Shown: positions 1-13,419, numbered from the stretch's first letter. The stretch is DNA of 64,000 nucleotides from Punica granatum (GCF_007655135.1 NC_045132.1:15748001-15812000), one strand, 5' to 3'. Notes: a model not told the origin generated them from the sequence alone. Numbers and translations are program-made.

Positions 1-559
1 GGATTCTGATACAACTGGTCAGATGCCTTCTCGATCTCAGCAGTGGGACCACAACATTGCTGCCAAAGTTGCAGAGTTTACTACCACGTTTGAGAAACAG
101 GCCCTTGCCTTCAACATAATCAACCGTAAGCGAGCCTCAGGAGAGTTCCGCTCTGAGGAGAGATTGATGATCGAGCAGGCTCTGTTGCAAGAGGAAAAGC
201 GAGCCTTGTTGGAAATGAAGGCCGAGATAGAGTCAAGAGAGAGAGCTGGGAGAGAAGCGCACGAGGCTCAGGTGCGAATGGCAGCAATGCAGGCTGAGCA
301 AGCTCGGGTGGAGTTGCAGCGAGGCCCAATAAGGGCAAGTGCCCGAGGATCGCAAGGCAGCGACATTCCAATGAATCATGGGTTGGAAGAGCAGGACAAG
401 AATCCCGAGGAAATGATGAATGGGTGGGCAAACAATGCACAAAGGGAAGAGAAGGAGCCCTCCGAGGATTTCTTGAATGATGAAGAGACCGACAATGGGG
501 ATACAGCTGGGCAAGATGATTGGCGTGAAGTCGGTGAATTCGATTTGAATGCTAGATGA
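1..559 (+). CDS. C-terminal exon of an unrecognised acidic coiled-coil protein (partial)
   Basis: The reading frame is open from base 2, before the first ATG at 23, to a TAG ending at 559, so this is the 3' part of a gene that starts outside the window. About 185 residues are visible. Residues roughly 20-105 are rich in E, K, R, A and Q with heptad-like spacing (for example FRSEERLMIEQALLQEEKRA) and should form a long alpha-helical coiled coil. The last 60 residues are acidic and low in complexity and end in EFDLNAR, which resembles a DLN-type EAR repression motif. I see no catalytic motif. A nuclear regulatory protein is a guess from composition only. It reads away from the neighbouring APO gene (tail to tail). 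Confidence 0.6.
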   Translation, partial: DSDTTGQMPSRSQQWDHNIAAKVAEFTTTFEKQALAFNIINRKRASGEFRSEERLMIEQALLQEEKRALLEMKAEIESRERAGREAHEAQVRMAAMQAEQARVELQRGPIRASARGSQGSDIPMNHGLEEQDKNPEEMMNGWANNAQREEKEPSEDFLNDEETDNGDTAGQDDWREVGEFDLNAR

Positions 560-1771
560 ACATACTGATACTGCTCCTAGCTTAGCTTCCATGGGCACTT
601 GATCTTCTGGTGGTGGGAAAAGGGCTTGAATTTGGCAGGAAGAAATATCAATGCCAAAGTCAGGTGGTGATGGGCGTGCTCAATATGGAGATAAAATGAG
701 ATTATTGAATGATTTTTGTCTGTCTGTCTGTAGGTTGAGTATCACCTGTTGAGACATGAACATTTAATCTTGTTCAAAATGCAGGGCGGGAAAGAGTTGC
801 TTAGAAGATTAGGTTGGTTAGCTCTAGGTTCATTTGTTTTTTGTATAGCTACTACCATCAGTTGCTTCTCCCGCACATCTGCCAGTGACTGTAGGACCGG
901 GCTCTGTTGTCTTCGTCTTTAGAAAGATAAATGAATCTGTAGAGGTCTCAACGAGGCGTTCATGTCTTTCGAAGTTGAAGGTGAAACTTGATCATTTCCT
1001 GCGTATGCAAACACGTGCATGTTCAACAAACAGTTGCAGAAATGCATTGCGCAACAAATACATATAGGCAGCAGTCTCGTCTGTCAAGTGGTCGGTGATG
1101 AACACTGGTTACACTGCAGGTCTCAAAAAGGCCCGAAAGGGATGAAAGAGATGACATTAATACTCAAAACCCTCAATATATGTTAAGATTAGGATGCAAG
1201 ATGAGGGGGTTGGGGTTAGTAAAAGGAGTGACTAGCTGCAACGTTGCGAATCAATCTTCAGTTCCACATGAAGCTTTCTTTTGCAGCGTATCATAATATG
1301 ATATGTATCTCCATACTGTTGCAAGCCTTTGAATGTTTACGCCTGTCCGATTTTATGTCCTTCCACGACACTGTCCTCGCTGACCAAGTCCAAGTAGAGT
1401 CATAAATTTGTTTCCGAATGAAGGAATCATCGGACAGAATCATCCTACTACTAAAGGTCACAGCCATGAGTCGAAGCTTACATCCGGAAACTGTTTCATC
1501 TCTTAGCATCTTCAGCATTTCCAAACTTCAGCATCCATTTTTGTCAACCAACATTCGAGGATTAGTCAAACCTTTTCTCGAAAAAACAATCGGTTCAACT
1601 GATTTACCATCTTCACATTATTCCAGTTTCCACTTCCACTTCATCTGCCTGTACAGATATTCTTCTCCAACCCGAAAGACGGAGATATTCTGTCTCATTT
1701 CATGCATCCTTGAAAATTTCAGATGCTCAGCATCTTATGATTTAGATAGATACCAGAAGCAGTTCATCATT
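560..1771. other. 3' flank between two convergent genes
   Basis: This holds the probable 3' UTR of the first gene and the 3' flank of the APO gene on the other strand. The open frames here have no recognisable protein content. I see no clear repeat. Confidence 0.4.
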
Positions 1772-4068
1772 CTACACAACCAATTTGTCTTCATCCAGCT
1801 CGGGCACTGCTATGTCTTCTCTCATCACGTCTGCATACTTCTCTCCCACCTGTGCCCCGGCCTGTGCAAATAGTTCCACTATGGCCGGTAACTTCCCATA
1901 ATACCTCCTCAAGTCATTAACGAGGCAACTGCCTCGGACATGCCACACATACACTGGAGGGATGATATCATCAATTCTTGCCTCCTGCCAAGCATGCTGC
2001 CCGTCTCTCATCTGGTGCTTGTAAGCATAACAGTTCCGTACTCTATGACCCTTGGGCCCAACTTGAACCTCCAAACAGTACCCACATGTTTGGACAGCAT
2101 ACTTTGTCATGAGTTTCGTTGCACCTGTACACATCTTCTCCCATGCTTCCAGGCCACGGGCAGCAGTAACTGAAAAGATAAAATAACCATGTATCAAGCA
2201 GTATTGCCAATAGGAAAGGCATTCTTGGGTATGGAACACGTTGATACACAAGATGAATCTGATAATCTATTACTTTTTCTTTTCAATATGTTGACTGGTA
2301 CACATCAAAATTCAATTTTGCAGGAGCTCAGCTTTATTTTTGTTGTAATTATATCTATATTGGCTGGACAGAATGTTTAGACAAAACTTCTAGTAGGGGT
2401 AGTGGAAGAAAAGGTTTCTTCTTTCTTTTTGGTGTGAAAAAGCAGTTGCGGCTCATATCAAAATACTTCGATCTGAATCCACAAAAGGGAGGCCAATCTA
2501 GCAGCTGTTTGCTCTTTATATTGAGGAGTGAAACATTTGACAATAAGCGCTTATATGTTGCAAAACTGATTGTTTATAGAGCAGAAAGTTGGGATAGGCA
2601 CAGTAATGCACCGTCATTTGGTCAGGGTAGAACCAAAACACAAATGCCTCAGGAAAGCACATGACTATTTACCTTTTATATTGTTTGACTCGATGTCCAC
2701 GGGCTTTTCTTTGTCGTGGTTCTTTTCTCTATTCCAGAACCTGTAAGTATTGATGTCTTTCCCGGGCATGTCACTTTTTGGGAACCTGCGCTCAAAATCT
2801 ATGATCCTACCAGAAACACTGTAAACAGGAGCAGTTCTCCTTCTCGTGGGATATTCAGGAAGGTCAACACCAGCTTGAACACAGAGCTCTACAATTGCAG
2901 GGATCCGATCAACTTGGAGCCTTTCATTATGTGTAACAGCTCTCCCTACTCGATCATAGAGATGAAAAGATTCAACCAATGGGAGGATGCTTTCAATGCC
3001 CCCAATTTTCCAACTATGCTCTTTGCTTGACAAGCTATCTTTAACATTACACGTCCTAATCTGGTGAGGAGAGCCACCAATATGAACTTCACCACATGAG
3101 CTGCGAGCACAAGGAAATTGTTAATCTTAGAGTCTATCAAATACCCACAGATTAATGGCAAATAACAGGCTCATATGCATAAAAAAGAAAATCGACATTT
3201 CTGTTGTTTTAATATAGGCAAGAGGCTCAGTTTTTCAAGGGTGGATAGTGTAGTTAGGAGGACCGTTTTCAAGTCATATAGCACGAAAATGCCAGCAAAC
3301 TGGAATGCCAGTAACACCATATGTCAAACTGGCAAGCGATAAATTTATTAATCACGTGAAGATGCAATGACTTTCGCTAGCTTTTTCAACTTTATTTGCT
3401 CCTTTGTGCTAGTATTTATTTGTTTGAGCATGTGGAGATTCAACGACTTTAGCTTCTTCAACTATATTTCCTACTTTTAAGTAGTATCAATCTTTCTGCC
3501 AAGAAGCATCGACGTGACTCCCAAACAACCATGACGAATCTATACCACTCTCAGACTCTATTTTCGTGACCGAAATGAAGATAACAAATTCATGGCTACT
3601 TCGTTCTACTTGCAACTGAGTTAGAGCGATTAACAATCGAATGAAAGTGCATCACAGCTAGATTTCCAGTAGTTTTCACTTATTATACCTGCATAAATAT
3701 ATTGGAATCCTCCCAGCAACTGCTGAAACACAGGCAAAAAGTTCTGCTCTTGAGGCATAAACTTCATGTGCAACTGGGACCAATTCTCTGACCAACAATC
3801 CATTTTCAGGAGCTCTTAGAGGAATCTCCTGCACGTTCTGCCTCAGTGTCTTTGCAGCTCGAGCTTGCCGCTTCAGTTCATTCACACTCGTCACCATCGG
3901 TTTTCTCTCAGACTTCTTAATATTCCTCGGAAAGTCCACCTGAGCCGACCCAACAGAGTAAGGGCGAAAGAGAGGCTTGACACTCCTTCCACCGACCAAG
4001 TCTGCAGCAATATCTCGATTGACCATCTCCCGAAGACCCATGATTTGTCGATTTCGTCTGGACCACAT
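1772..4068 (-). CDS. APO3: APO protein, APO3-like (organellar RNA-binding)
   Basis: Three coding exons on the minus strand: 4068-3689, 3100-2673 and 2169-1772, all with GT donors and AG acceptors that keep frame, giving 401 codons plus stop. The protein has the two APO repeats of the family. The first begins CSSCGEVHIG and runs to IPAIVELCVQAGVDLPEYP; the second begins TCGYCLEVQVGPKGH, continues KHQMRDGQHAWQEA and ends with IPPVYVWHVRG and LPAIVELFAQAGA. Each repeat has a CxxC plus a later Cys and His, as in the zinc-ligand pattern proposed for APO proteins. Known family members act in plastid or mitochondrial intron splicing and RNA metabolism. The N-terminal segment ERKPMVTSVNELKRQAR and the length fit APO3 (mitochondrial in Arabidopsis) better than APO1 or APO2, but the subfamily call is from memory. 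The ATG at 4068 is the first in frame, but the frame stays open upstream for about 36 codons (to a TAG near 4176) with a Ser-rich transit-like sequence, so an upstream exon could add a targeting peptide. Confidence 0.85.
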
Positions 4069-4415
4069 CGCTTTTACCGGAAAGGGATAAGCACCTGAAG
4101 TTGCTGCAACCGAATAACGTACATGAGGAGAAATACAATGACTTGAACTGAAACCACAGACTCTCGGGTCGTATATCTAACAATCTGATGCCCGGCTCCA
4201 TCAGGCCGTGATGCTAAATATTCCAAAAACAACAACGAATTCAAGCGGACAAGGCTGACATGATTATAACAATGAAGTGACTAGATAGCATATGGAATCA
4301 TAATTGGAGCATTTTCACAAACAGTAGGCGGGGTCTGTTGGGTACCGCAGTGGGGTTCAGAGCAAGCAAGAGATGAAATTGAAGTTTGTTAGTTTGATAC
4401 ATATATATTACCGGC

Positions 4416-4625
4416 GTGTACTTTACCAAGAAGAGCTGCTCTGCACCGACAGGTTTCCGTTCAGGGGGCCGCCGGGCAATGGCAAGTTGGGTTGCGGCGG
4501 CCGCTCGAAGCGTGGTGTACTTATACGATAGCTCCGTCCATTTTCGTCTTTTTCGTTTGGCAGAGAGGCTGCGAGCTGAAAGGAATTTTGTCTCAAAGAT
4601 TAGAGAACAGAACGAGTTTTGTTAA
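4416..4625 (-). other. Probable 5' UTR exon / promoter-proximal region of the APO gene
   Basis: This GC-richer patch lies just upstream of the APO coding exon. On the minus strand it contains a possible donor (CTTG then GTAAAG, near 4433) and a short ATG frame (MDGAIV) that stops or could splice at a GTATAAGT donor. It is most simply a non-coding first exon. No conserved peptide is visible. Confidence 0.3.
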
Positions 4626-7600
4626 AGTAAATATTTGGTGAGTATTAATCCGGTACTTAGCCGAATAACATTCAATAAGAATATATGTAAGTGATAATTA
4701 GGATCTACAGAATTTTGATTGAATATTATCCACCAAATATTTATTTCTTATCCCTTTTTTGCTAAGTCACCGAATATTAGTTACATCCAATAAGAATAAT
4801 TTTGATTTTTTTATACCGTACAAAATTAATATGAGCCATCAAATTCCATGTACAAAATCAATATGAGCCATTAAATTCCCTACTTAATATGAATCGTCCA
4901 TTTTATATAATTTGTTTTTAAATATTTCAATTCTTTACTTTTTTTTTATGTCACAGATCTTCAATAGTGTTACAAATTAGCCGCATAAGTGATCGTTAAA
5001 ATCCCCTTATTGAGACGGTCGGCTCACCTGAGGGCCTCTTCGTCGTCCTCAGCCCTTGAGAATGACATAAAGAACACGTCCATCCCTGTGTTGTCCCCCA
5101 AACCAAGGAGATGTCGACCCTACGCAGGCTGTTGCTCGCCTCGTATATTTCCCCACCTCGATCCATTCCCAGGACCTCTCTAAATTAGAGTCTTGATTGG
5201 AACAATGTGGTATGGTTGCGAGGGTGTGTTGAGGGAATAAGAGAGAGGACCAGGGTATTTATTTTTTGGTGGTGCAAGCCTATGGTTGCAGGGAAAAATT
5301 GCGGACATGTATACCTTCTTACAATCTTCAACGTGCAGTGTTCAATTCGTTTGATTGAGATTCTCTAAACCAATTTGCTTAACCAGTTTGATTTTATATT
5401 ACACGTGGCGCAATAATAGAAATTCACGTCATCAATCCAGATTTGTGACGGAATAAAGACTGAATGAAAGAATTGTGGGCAAAAATTAAATTTTATATAA
5501 CAAATGGCCCAAATCTTGATTTTTCAGGTATTTTTAAAAATTTTAAAACTTATAAAAATGTTTGGTCCAAATTAAATCGAGAGAAATCTAATGACCCAAA
5601 TTAATTATGTATGGTGTGAAAAAATAAAAAATATGCGCTGAGAAAGCTTAGTTATATAGAGGAGGAGCTGTAGGCTCGGCGCATTTTTTTTATTTCTAAT
5701 TATGGGTTCCTTTTACTCCCTAAATTAATTTTTGGAACATTTTATTCTCTGAACTATACAAAATTCCATGCGGGATGCAGGGGATTTCGATCGGGATTTG
5801 AGATTAACTCCTTCATTGTTTTGTGGTTAATTGTTTGGTCTTTTTTCACCGATCTTTCCTAAGTAGTTGCCAGGAGGATTCCTCCTATCGTTTCCATCTT
5901 GTAATTTTCGTTTACTTGGACATTTTGTCATGTGCTCTTTTCTGTAATGAATGTATTCTCATTACTTTCTCAGAAAAAAACTACAAAGATTCCATCTTCT
6001 GCAAGTGGATTAATGTCATTTTATTGATTTTTCACATTGTTTGAAGCCGCAAGTAAAGAGACCGAGGAAGGAAACTAAGGGGCACAACAAAAATTACCGA
6101 TTTTCCTATTGTTCACTGTCATTAACGAGTCTCTCATGTAACTTAGAAAAGGAGGGGGGGAATGGAACGGAGAAGTTCTAAATTCGACTTTTATCGAATG
6201 GATATTTTGCATCATTCTATTCATATTGGACTGGTGATCATCCTTATAATTTAAAAGGAAATATCTATATCATAAATTTTCTTGTTCTTTATTAATATTA
6301 TATGTTAATTTTTTTGTTTTTTCACACCTGTTTTTATTGACTATTCTCTTTATATTATTAGGTAATTCAGCTAAGCATGACGAAGTTTGAATTAGCAATA
6401 GTTTTCTAATCTTTAAAAAAAATAACTAGAATTATAATTCATATCTTAATTTTCAAATGTTAGTTTTATTTTATATTTTATGAATCATAAATTCATGAAA
6501 TTAGTGGCTTATAATTAATTTTAAAATTTTTAGATTACCTTAATATTGTTAAATTAGTTTGCTTGCAATAATATTTTTCTAAAAATATACTTAAATAATC
6601 AATTATTTGTTTCCTTAGTGTGCTATCAATTTCAATGCCCAGATCGTTATCACAAACTTACTTTTAAGTCATTTAGTTAATTACTTTTTTTTGTTGATAA
6701 TTTAAACAATATTAATTAAAATTTGTTATATTTATGAATATGCATTGTCATTTTTATAAACCAGTTTTTGGCTGCATTATTTATGTATATTTACATATTA
6801 GATTCTAAGTACAAACCGATTTATACATTTATTATCACTTCTTAATAAAGTAGCGTTTACATGTGCTTTGTACGGGATTTTTACATAAGTTGTTAATGAA
6901 AATTAGCAAAACTAATTATGCTTATGATATTAATATATAATTTCTATGCTTGATTTCATGCTATGTCCATGAGTCTCCCTTATAATTGAAAAAAAAATTA
7001 TGTGCTTGAGATTATGTATTAAGATTCTATATATACCTTTTTTAGCATCATTTTCTTTATATGTTAGCAATGAAGAGACATACACGATTTAATACAAATA
7101 TTTCTCACATAAAAATATATCATATTTATATATTATAATGCTTTTCACATAATCAAATGTGACTCCTTAATTATGTAATATAAGTGCATCTTTGCTTATT
7201 TTTAAACTTAAGCGAATGTTTTGCACAAAATTTTAATAGGATTGGTATTATCTTGAGTTTTCACCTAATTTTTTTGATATGCGTCAATTTCTATCTCATC
7301 TTTTTAACCTCTTAATGTATAATTGACTTGATTTATAACTATGTAAGTATAACAAAATACAGAAAAGATTTTAATCTTAATTATTACAAAGTTTTTTCTT
7401 TTTATTTTGGATAATTACATTAGTAATTTTTTTAAAACAAATAAAAAAATGAAAGTCATCTAACGTGATTCACTTGATATAAATATAACATAAACATATA
7501 TTTATATATTGTACACTTGTTTTACCTAGACCACCTACTTTATAAATAGAATTGATATACATATACATGCATATAATAGATCATAATTAAATTAATTAGC

Positions 7601-8050
7601 ATTTATAATAGATCATAAATATTTTTAGGATCAAGTGCTTGACTATTTCTATTTTAAGTTAGTTAGAAATAATATTTTGTTGTTCTAATAAATTAATTTG
7701 TCAAAATTACACTTTCGAGGTCACAAATTGTAATTTTTATAATTCATTGATTCAGTTATTTAGATATAACACATTTTAAATATTGTATGCATTTTTCAGT
7801 CAAATGGTTTGGATATTCCGAATTTTAATCATCTAAGTGACTATTTTAATTTTCTGAATTAATCAATTTATAAAGAATATATTGTTAGGGTCATAAGTTC
7901 CTTTTTTTGTGATTTATGGAGTGTAAGATACTTAATATACTGTATGCATATTATATACATTTTATAATTTTATTTTATTTGATTTAATAATAAAATGTGG
8001 ATTAATATCAATGCACATATTACGTGCCAATTCTACTTTAGTATATATAC
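4626..8050. other. AT-rich intergenic DNA, no gene seen
   Basis: Strongly AT-rich and full of short direct and inverted runs. Near 4627-4745 a short inverted pair (taaatatttggtg and its complement caccaaatattta) suggests a small MITE. The open frames at 4989 and 5823 have no recognisable homology or codon signal. I see no exon, tRNA or rRNA. Confidence 0.4.
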
Positions 8051-8056
8051 TAGATA

Positions 8057-8090
8057 CTAGATTTTTTGGCTCATGCATTGCACGGGATTT
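8057..8090 (-). mobile_element. Helitron-like 3' terminus
   Basis: Read on the minus strand the segment shows a GC-rich stem region (cccgtgcaatgc) followed by a CTAG end at the left edge. This is the pattern of plant Helitron 3' ends (short hairpin then CTRR). The body would extend to the right into AT-rich DNA. The matching 5' TC end was not located. Confidence 0.35.
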
Positions 8091-8752
8091 TGACTACAAC
8101 TATATTGTATTGATATGATTCACACTTAATTGTAAGTTAAATTTGAAATTTTTCATAAACAATTTCTCTTTTTTATAGTATATAATATATGATATTTATA
8201 TCCGATATTTTAAGGAATTACAAAAAATTATTCATATATTACTACTGTATTAGAAAAAGAAAATGATGGTATAAATTTTTAAAAATCAAAATCATCATTT
8301 CTCCCATTCTGTCCAAAATATCGTTTCTTTACATTGTTATTTGGCAAGGAAAATTTTATTTTTAAAGAGCAAACAAAATACTTCATTTATTTAAGATTCT
8401 TCACATCACTTTTACATAGTATTCATAAATTATAGTCACTTTTTGTGTATGTGAAAACGTTTTTATTCTTAAAGATAAATAAATTCTTGTAAATCCGATG
8501 ATGATTATATGAATTATACTATAAGAAGAAAAAAATTATTCTAAAAAAAGCGAACATTTTTGCCGATTTATTTATTTTCTTATTATAATTAAATTAAATG
8601 TGTAGAATTATATAAAGTGAAAAGATTGCATTACATTTCAGTAATACAAAAATTAACTGAATTAAAAAATATAAAATTTTTATATATCTAAACAAATATA
8701 TGATCACTTGTTGGTTGTTAGTTATTAAAAATAATTATCAAAATAGATTTTC

Positions 8753-8870
8753 ATATATATATATATATATATATATATGTCTATATAGATGTATATATAA
8801 TTCTACTAAAGATATATATATATATTTATTTATTTTTGCTAATGTGAATGAATATATATATTAATTTGCG

Positions 8871-8901
<31 letters not shown>
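8753..8901. repeat. AT microsatellites
   Basis: Two (AT)n tracts, about 8753-8778 and 8877-8901, with imperfect AT-rich DNA between them. Confidence 0.9.
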
Positions 8902-9390
8902 TTCTAGCACATATATGTATCTAATAAATATTTTGTTAATGAGAATTAGTTGTATATATATTTACAATTATGCCATTATCATGTTATTTGAATTAATCAC
9001 ATTGAGAAAGATCAATTTTCTTATTTAGAATAATAGTATTTTCATTATTAAATGCAATTTGAAACAATAATTTTTAATGAAGTAGAGCAATTTTGTGCAA
9101 AAAAAGTGTAACTTTTAATTACTATTAGAGTAAGTTTTACGATTCAATGATAATTTTGCAACTAATTATCTTGTCATTGCACGTGCATATTTTAATTGTA
9201 TATATGTATTTCTTATTGTATTTATTCTCTTATGATGTTAAATATAATAAGTTATATATGTTATTAATTTTAATATTCTAACTTGATCATCAATTTTGTG
9301 TATAACTAAATTGGTGATCAGGTTAGAATATTAACTTATTATATATAACTTGGATATGGATGTGGTCATTTGAAAGATCAAGATTTAATA

Positions 9391-10694
9391 GGGTAACTTA
9401 GACAAAATAATTCAAGTTTTCACTTTTGTCCCAGTTTTGACACTGCTTTTCATTTTTTGACAAAAAAATCACAAGTTTTTATTTTCCTTACAAACATGAC
9501 ACATTATTTGCCTTCACAAATTTCCTTCCAATTGCCTATGTGGATGATAACACCGTCAAGTGGACCCCGATTGGTCAATGAAAAAGTAACACATGTAATA
9601 TTATCTAACTAAAAAATAGACCCCTTATTTTTCTTAATTTTGCAAACTTGCCCTAATTATCTCCTTTCCTAGCCCTTTTCTCATGCAGCTCACTCTCTCC
9701 CATCTCTCTCCTTCTCTCCTCTCACCATTTGTTACCAACACCTTCGCCAACACCTCTCTTTTTTCTCCTTTCAGTTTCCACCTTTGGCTCCCCCTCATAG
9801 CAGTATATGCGTTCATCATATCAAAGGGTCTCATGGGCATTGAGGGGACTTATATGGTGAGAGCTATCAATCCACGCAGCCGCACTGATATGAAATGAAT
9901 CATTATTCGATTTATGAGAAATTTCATTGAATCTCAATATTTAAAATAATTTCCATTGATGATTGTAAGCTGAAATTTGAAAAATATAAATGCCCGACTA
10001 TGTTGAAAGTGTCAAATGTCGAACCCTTTCAGCATGGCAACCATGGTAGCCCTCTTTTCCTTCCTAAGAAAGGAGCTCTTTAGAGTTCATGATTGATCTT
10101 CTTAGGTTGATGACGTCTGATCCAAAGTTGCTCCTCGTTTTGTCCTTTCTCATTGCCACTCACAATATGGGTCGTCCAAGCTTTCTTGGAGGAAAAAGCT
10201 ATGGTTGATGGGAACAATTTCCACTCGAGAAAACCTCATAACCTATCAAGATTCCTCACTAATAGATTTATTTGTGTTTAGAATTTGAATATCTAAAATC
10301 CTAAAGCCTAAAGTCCCATGATCGTTAATATCATAATCAATAGGTGGCACATGGAGGAAACATAGGGGAAAGAAAGGGGAGAGAGAGAGTTGCATAAGGG
10401 AGGGTCTGGAGAGAGAAATAATTGGGACAAGTTTGCAAAATGAAGAATACTAAGGGGTTCATTTTTTATTTTTAAAAGATAATATTATATATGTCACTTT
10501 TTCATTGGTCTACTAGGGTCAACTTGATGGTGTTACATCCACATAAGCAATTAGACCGAAAATGTAATGGAAGGCAAACAACGTGACATATTTTAAATGA
10601 AAACAAAAACTTGTGATTTTTTATGTCAAAAATGAAAAGTAGTGTTAAAACTAAGGCAAAAGTGAAAACTTAGAATTATTTATGTAATTTGCCC
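9391..10694. mobile_element. Non-autonomous DNA transposon with ~300 bp terminal inverted repeats
   Basis: The left 300 bp (from gggtaacttagac) is repeated in reverse complement at the right end (to aatttgccc at 10694). Both ends share an aagttttcacttttg segment, a cattttttgacaaaaa-type segment and an attttgcaaacttg segment in the same order. The interior (9700-10380) has no transposase. The flanks allow a TA or TTAA target duplication (ttaa-ta at left, ta-ttaa at right), but the flanking bases are themselves symmetric, so the superfamily is unsure; a 9-bp Mutator-type duplication is not visible. Interior sequence could be captured host DNA, but I recognise no gene in it. Confidence 0.75.
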
Positions 10695-11506
10695 TATTAA
10701 ATATCTAATAATATTGAAAATGTCCAATACAATTTATTTATAAATTTAATTTCTTAATGTTAAATGCTTTTTGTGAAATTTTAAAAATTTTATCAACTTC
10801 GATGATTCATTCTTGCTTTCTTTGAATAAAAAAAAGGTATTGTATTGTTTTTGTTAGTATTTCAATGTTTTCAATTATATTAGTTTTATAATTTTAAAAT
10901 AGTATTTATCTTTTTGTACTTTTCAAATGTATTAATTGAAACACATTTATTGTACTTCAAGTTAACTTTACTGATATATAGATTGATTTCTAAATTGTAT
11001 ATTAGTTCTAAGAAGCTTGCTCTTACTTACATTAAATAGTGTATTTACTATATACATACGTGGATGAATGGATAGAAATAATTAAAATATATATTTGTAA
11101 TTATATAAGCAATTTGAAATTATATTTATCTCAAATTTTTATTATATCAAATATAGTGACTAAACTAATAGAAAAACATGAACTTCTCTTGTTTTTTTTT
11201 CCCTTAATTTTATAATGATATAAGAAACTTTTACAAAAAACATTTATCAATAAAACAAATTGACATTCTAACCTATTAATTGCTTTTTTGGGAGTCAATT
11301 TTACTTTTATATATCTATAGATGATAATGACCAATTTAAATTGCAACATAATATAAAACTATAGAACAAACAAAGGATTAGTCGAATAATGTGCTTCATC
11401 GGACTAGCACAACATATAACGAATAGATCGGTACACTGTTTGATAGAACATAATATTCATCTATAGTTATTATATATTCAACTACGATTGAGACACGAGC
11501 CGCAGT
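10695..11506. other. AT-rich 3' flank of USP1
   Basis: No gene seen. The minus-strand frame at 11131-11349 has no recognisable similarity. The region joins the 3' end of the first USP gene. Confidence 0.4.
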
Positions 11507-12458
11507 TCATTGCTTAGTTTTTGGCTTCTTCACGATCATCACCGAGCAATGGGCATGGTGTGCACAGTAGTCGCTCACGCTGCCCAACACGGCCCTGCAA
11601 GAACCGATGATCCATGTTTAAAAACGGAGATTCGAGTAGCCAAGCATTCGGAATAATAACTTAAATTGGATGATTGATTTTGGAAAGAAGAGAACTCACC
11701 TCTTTATGGTTCCATAACCATGACTCCCCACGACCAGAATTGATGCATGGTGCTTGTCTACTGCATCACATAGGACATTCCTTCCATCGCCCTCATGCAC
11801 TTCTACTACAACATCTTGGACCTGAGAATACAATCGAAAACCGCTCAAACGATGTCCTTTGCTATGTGGGAATTCAGTTATGAGAACGCATGCATGGCAT
11901 GAATGAGCTCACACCCAATTTATAGACACCAATAATAAAAAGTAACTCTTTGAACCGATTCTCTGGTTAATTTTGACTGTATACGTACTCTCGATGCAAT
12001 TTTCTTGCAAGGGATAGGGATAGTTACCGATTTTTTGGAACAGATTTCCTTCATCTTATCCAAGACTTTCGTAACTTGCCTCTTTAGGTCGGCTTCGACG
12101 TATGGCAAAGCCTCCGCAACTCCTATGTTACATCAAAATCCAAAGATATATATCCTGTCATTTTGAAATAAAAGGTAGTGACCAAAGATACCCTATGTAC
12201 ATACTAAACATATCTCACAAGCGTACAAACTTCGAAAACCAGACGAGGTCTCGGGTGGTGGGCGTTAATATTACCGGGTCCAGCAAAGCCCACAGCCATA
12301 GTCACAGTAGGTCTTGCATGTACAATGATGAGCTTGTAGGGATGATTGGAGGAGAAGGGGACAAAGAAGTTGTCGAGGGTCCACTTGAGGGCGTACACGC
12401 TGTGCTCGCTGTCATCAACACCCACCAGCATCACCGGCTTATTTGCGCCGCTTGCCAT
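11507..12458 (-). CDS. Universal stress protein 1 (USPA-like)
   Basis: Four exons on the minus strand: 12458-12275, 12122-12028, 11821-11700 and 11594-11507, all GT-AG and in phase, giving 162 codons. The protein starts MASGANKPVMLVGVDDSEHS and is a single USP domain. The nucleotide-binding loop reads VGSHGYGTIKRAVLGSVS, which fits the G-2x-G-9x-G-S motif of ATP-binding USPs of the MJ0577 class. Plant proteins of this size are small cytosolic or nuclear stress-related proteins; the exact role is not known from sequence. It is the most diverged of four copies in the window. Exon 2 is three codons shorter than in the others and the C-terminus ends KKPKTKQ. ATG 12458 was chosen because it starts the conserved MA(S/T)G motif. 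No lesion is visible. Confidence 0.93.
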
Positions 12459-12565
12459 CGTATCAGACACTCACCCCGACGTCGTCGCTCAACTGATTCG
12501 AGTTCGATGTGGAAATAGTGGTATATGTAAGGAGGTGATCAGAAGCTAGCAAGAAACTTGGTGAG

Positions 12566-12572
12566 ATTTATA
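12566..12572 (-). promoter_or_regulatory. TATA box of USP1
   Basis: TATAAAT on the minus strand, about 108 bp upstream of the ATG, at a position similar to that in the paralogues. Confidence 0.5.
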
Positions 12573-13419
12573 CTACAAGTAGGAAAGAGCAGAGAGTAAA
12601 GAGAGAAGAAGGAGAAGGCGGTTTTGGCGGGAAGTCCATTTTTCTTCCGACAAGTCTGCTCAGGGCTGAGGATAGAGCTTAGAATTAGTTTACTGCATTG
12701 CATAAAATGTGGAAACTGATTAACCGTCTAACTTCTATTTTAGGGCTGTCCGGCTTTCTAGATTCGATCACTCGAGCCGTTTTATGCGGTGATTGGACTG
12801 CGTCTTCGTTAGATCACACAAGCCATCGTTTATATGACGGGGATATCTTGAGGTTTTGTTTCATCTATGTATTAATAACTAAAGCATTAGTTTCAGATCA
12901 AGAGAAAGTATTACATAATGTCTCACTCTCTAGTTTATTTTATGTTTTCCTTTGATTTTGTTTTTTCAGTTACAATAAAAAGCATAGGTGTATTACAATA
13001 AAATATAAATCTTAGTATCTAATAATAAAGGGATACGGATAATAATTTCACTGAGTATTCAACCTGAAACGTGCACTATATCCTTTTTTATTTCTCTAAT
13101 TTTTTAAAGGGAGAAAAAAATGAGTATTTTTTATTTAACCCAAACAGAAAATAATGATTTAGGAGGTGTCAGCACGTCACTTCCTCCATTCGATAAGAGC
13201 GTGTCACCCTCGTCCCCTAATCAATTGTCTTTTCCAATTATTGGAAATTTGCAATTATTGAAAATTTACCGCTGAGTTTACGTAACATCTAATCCATCTG
13301 GATTACTGGTCACATATAATCTCGATCATACCAAACATAACATAATCCTTCGGACTGCTTTTTTTTTCCCCCTTTTCCTTCTTTTGGGTGAAATGCAGGC
13401 CCGGAGTCCAAAGGACTTA
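12573..13419. other. USP1 upstream region
   Basis: Promoter and 5' flank of USP1, turning AT-rich. No gene seen; the frame at 12698-12955 has no recognisable similarity. Confidence 0.35.
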
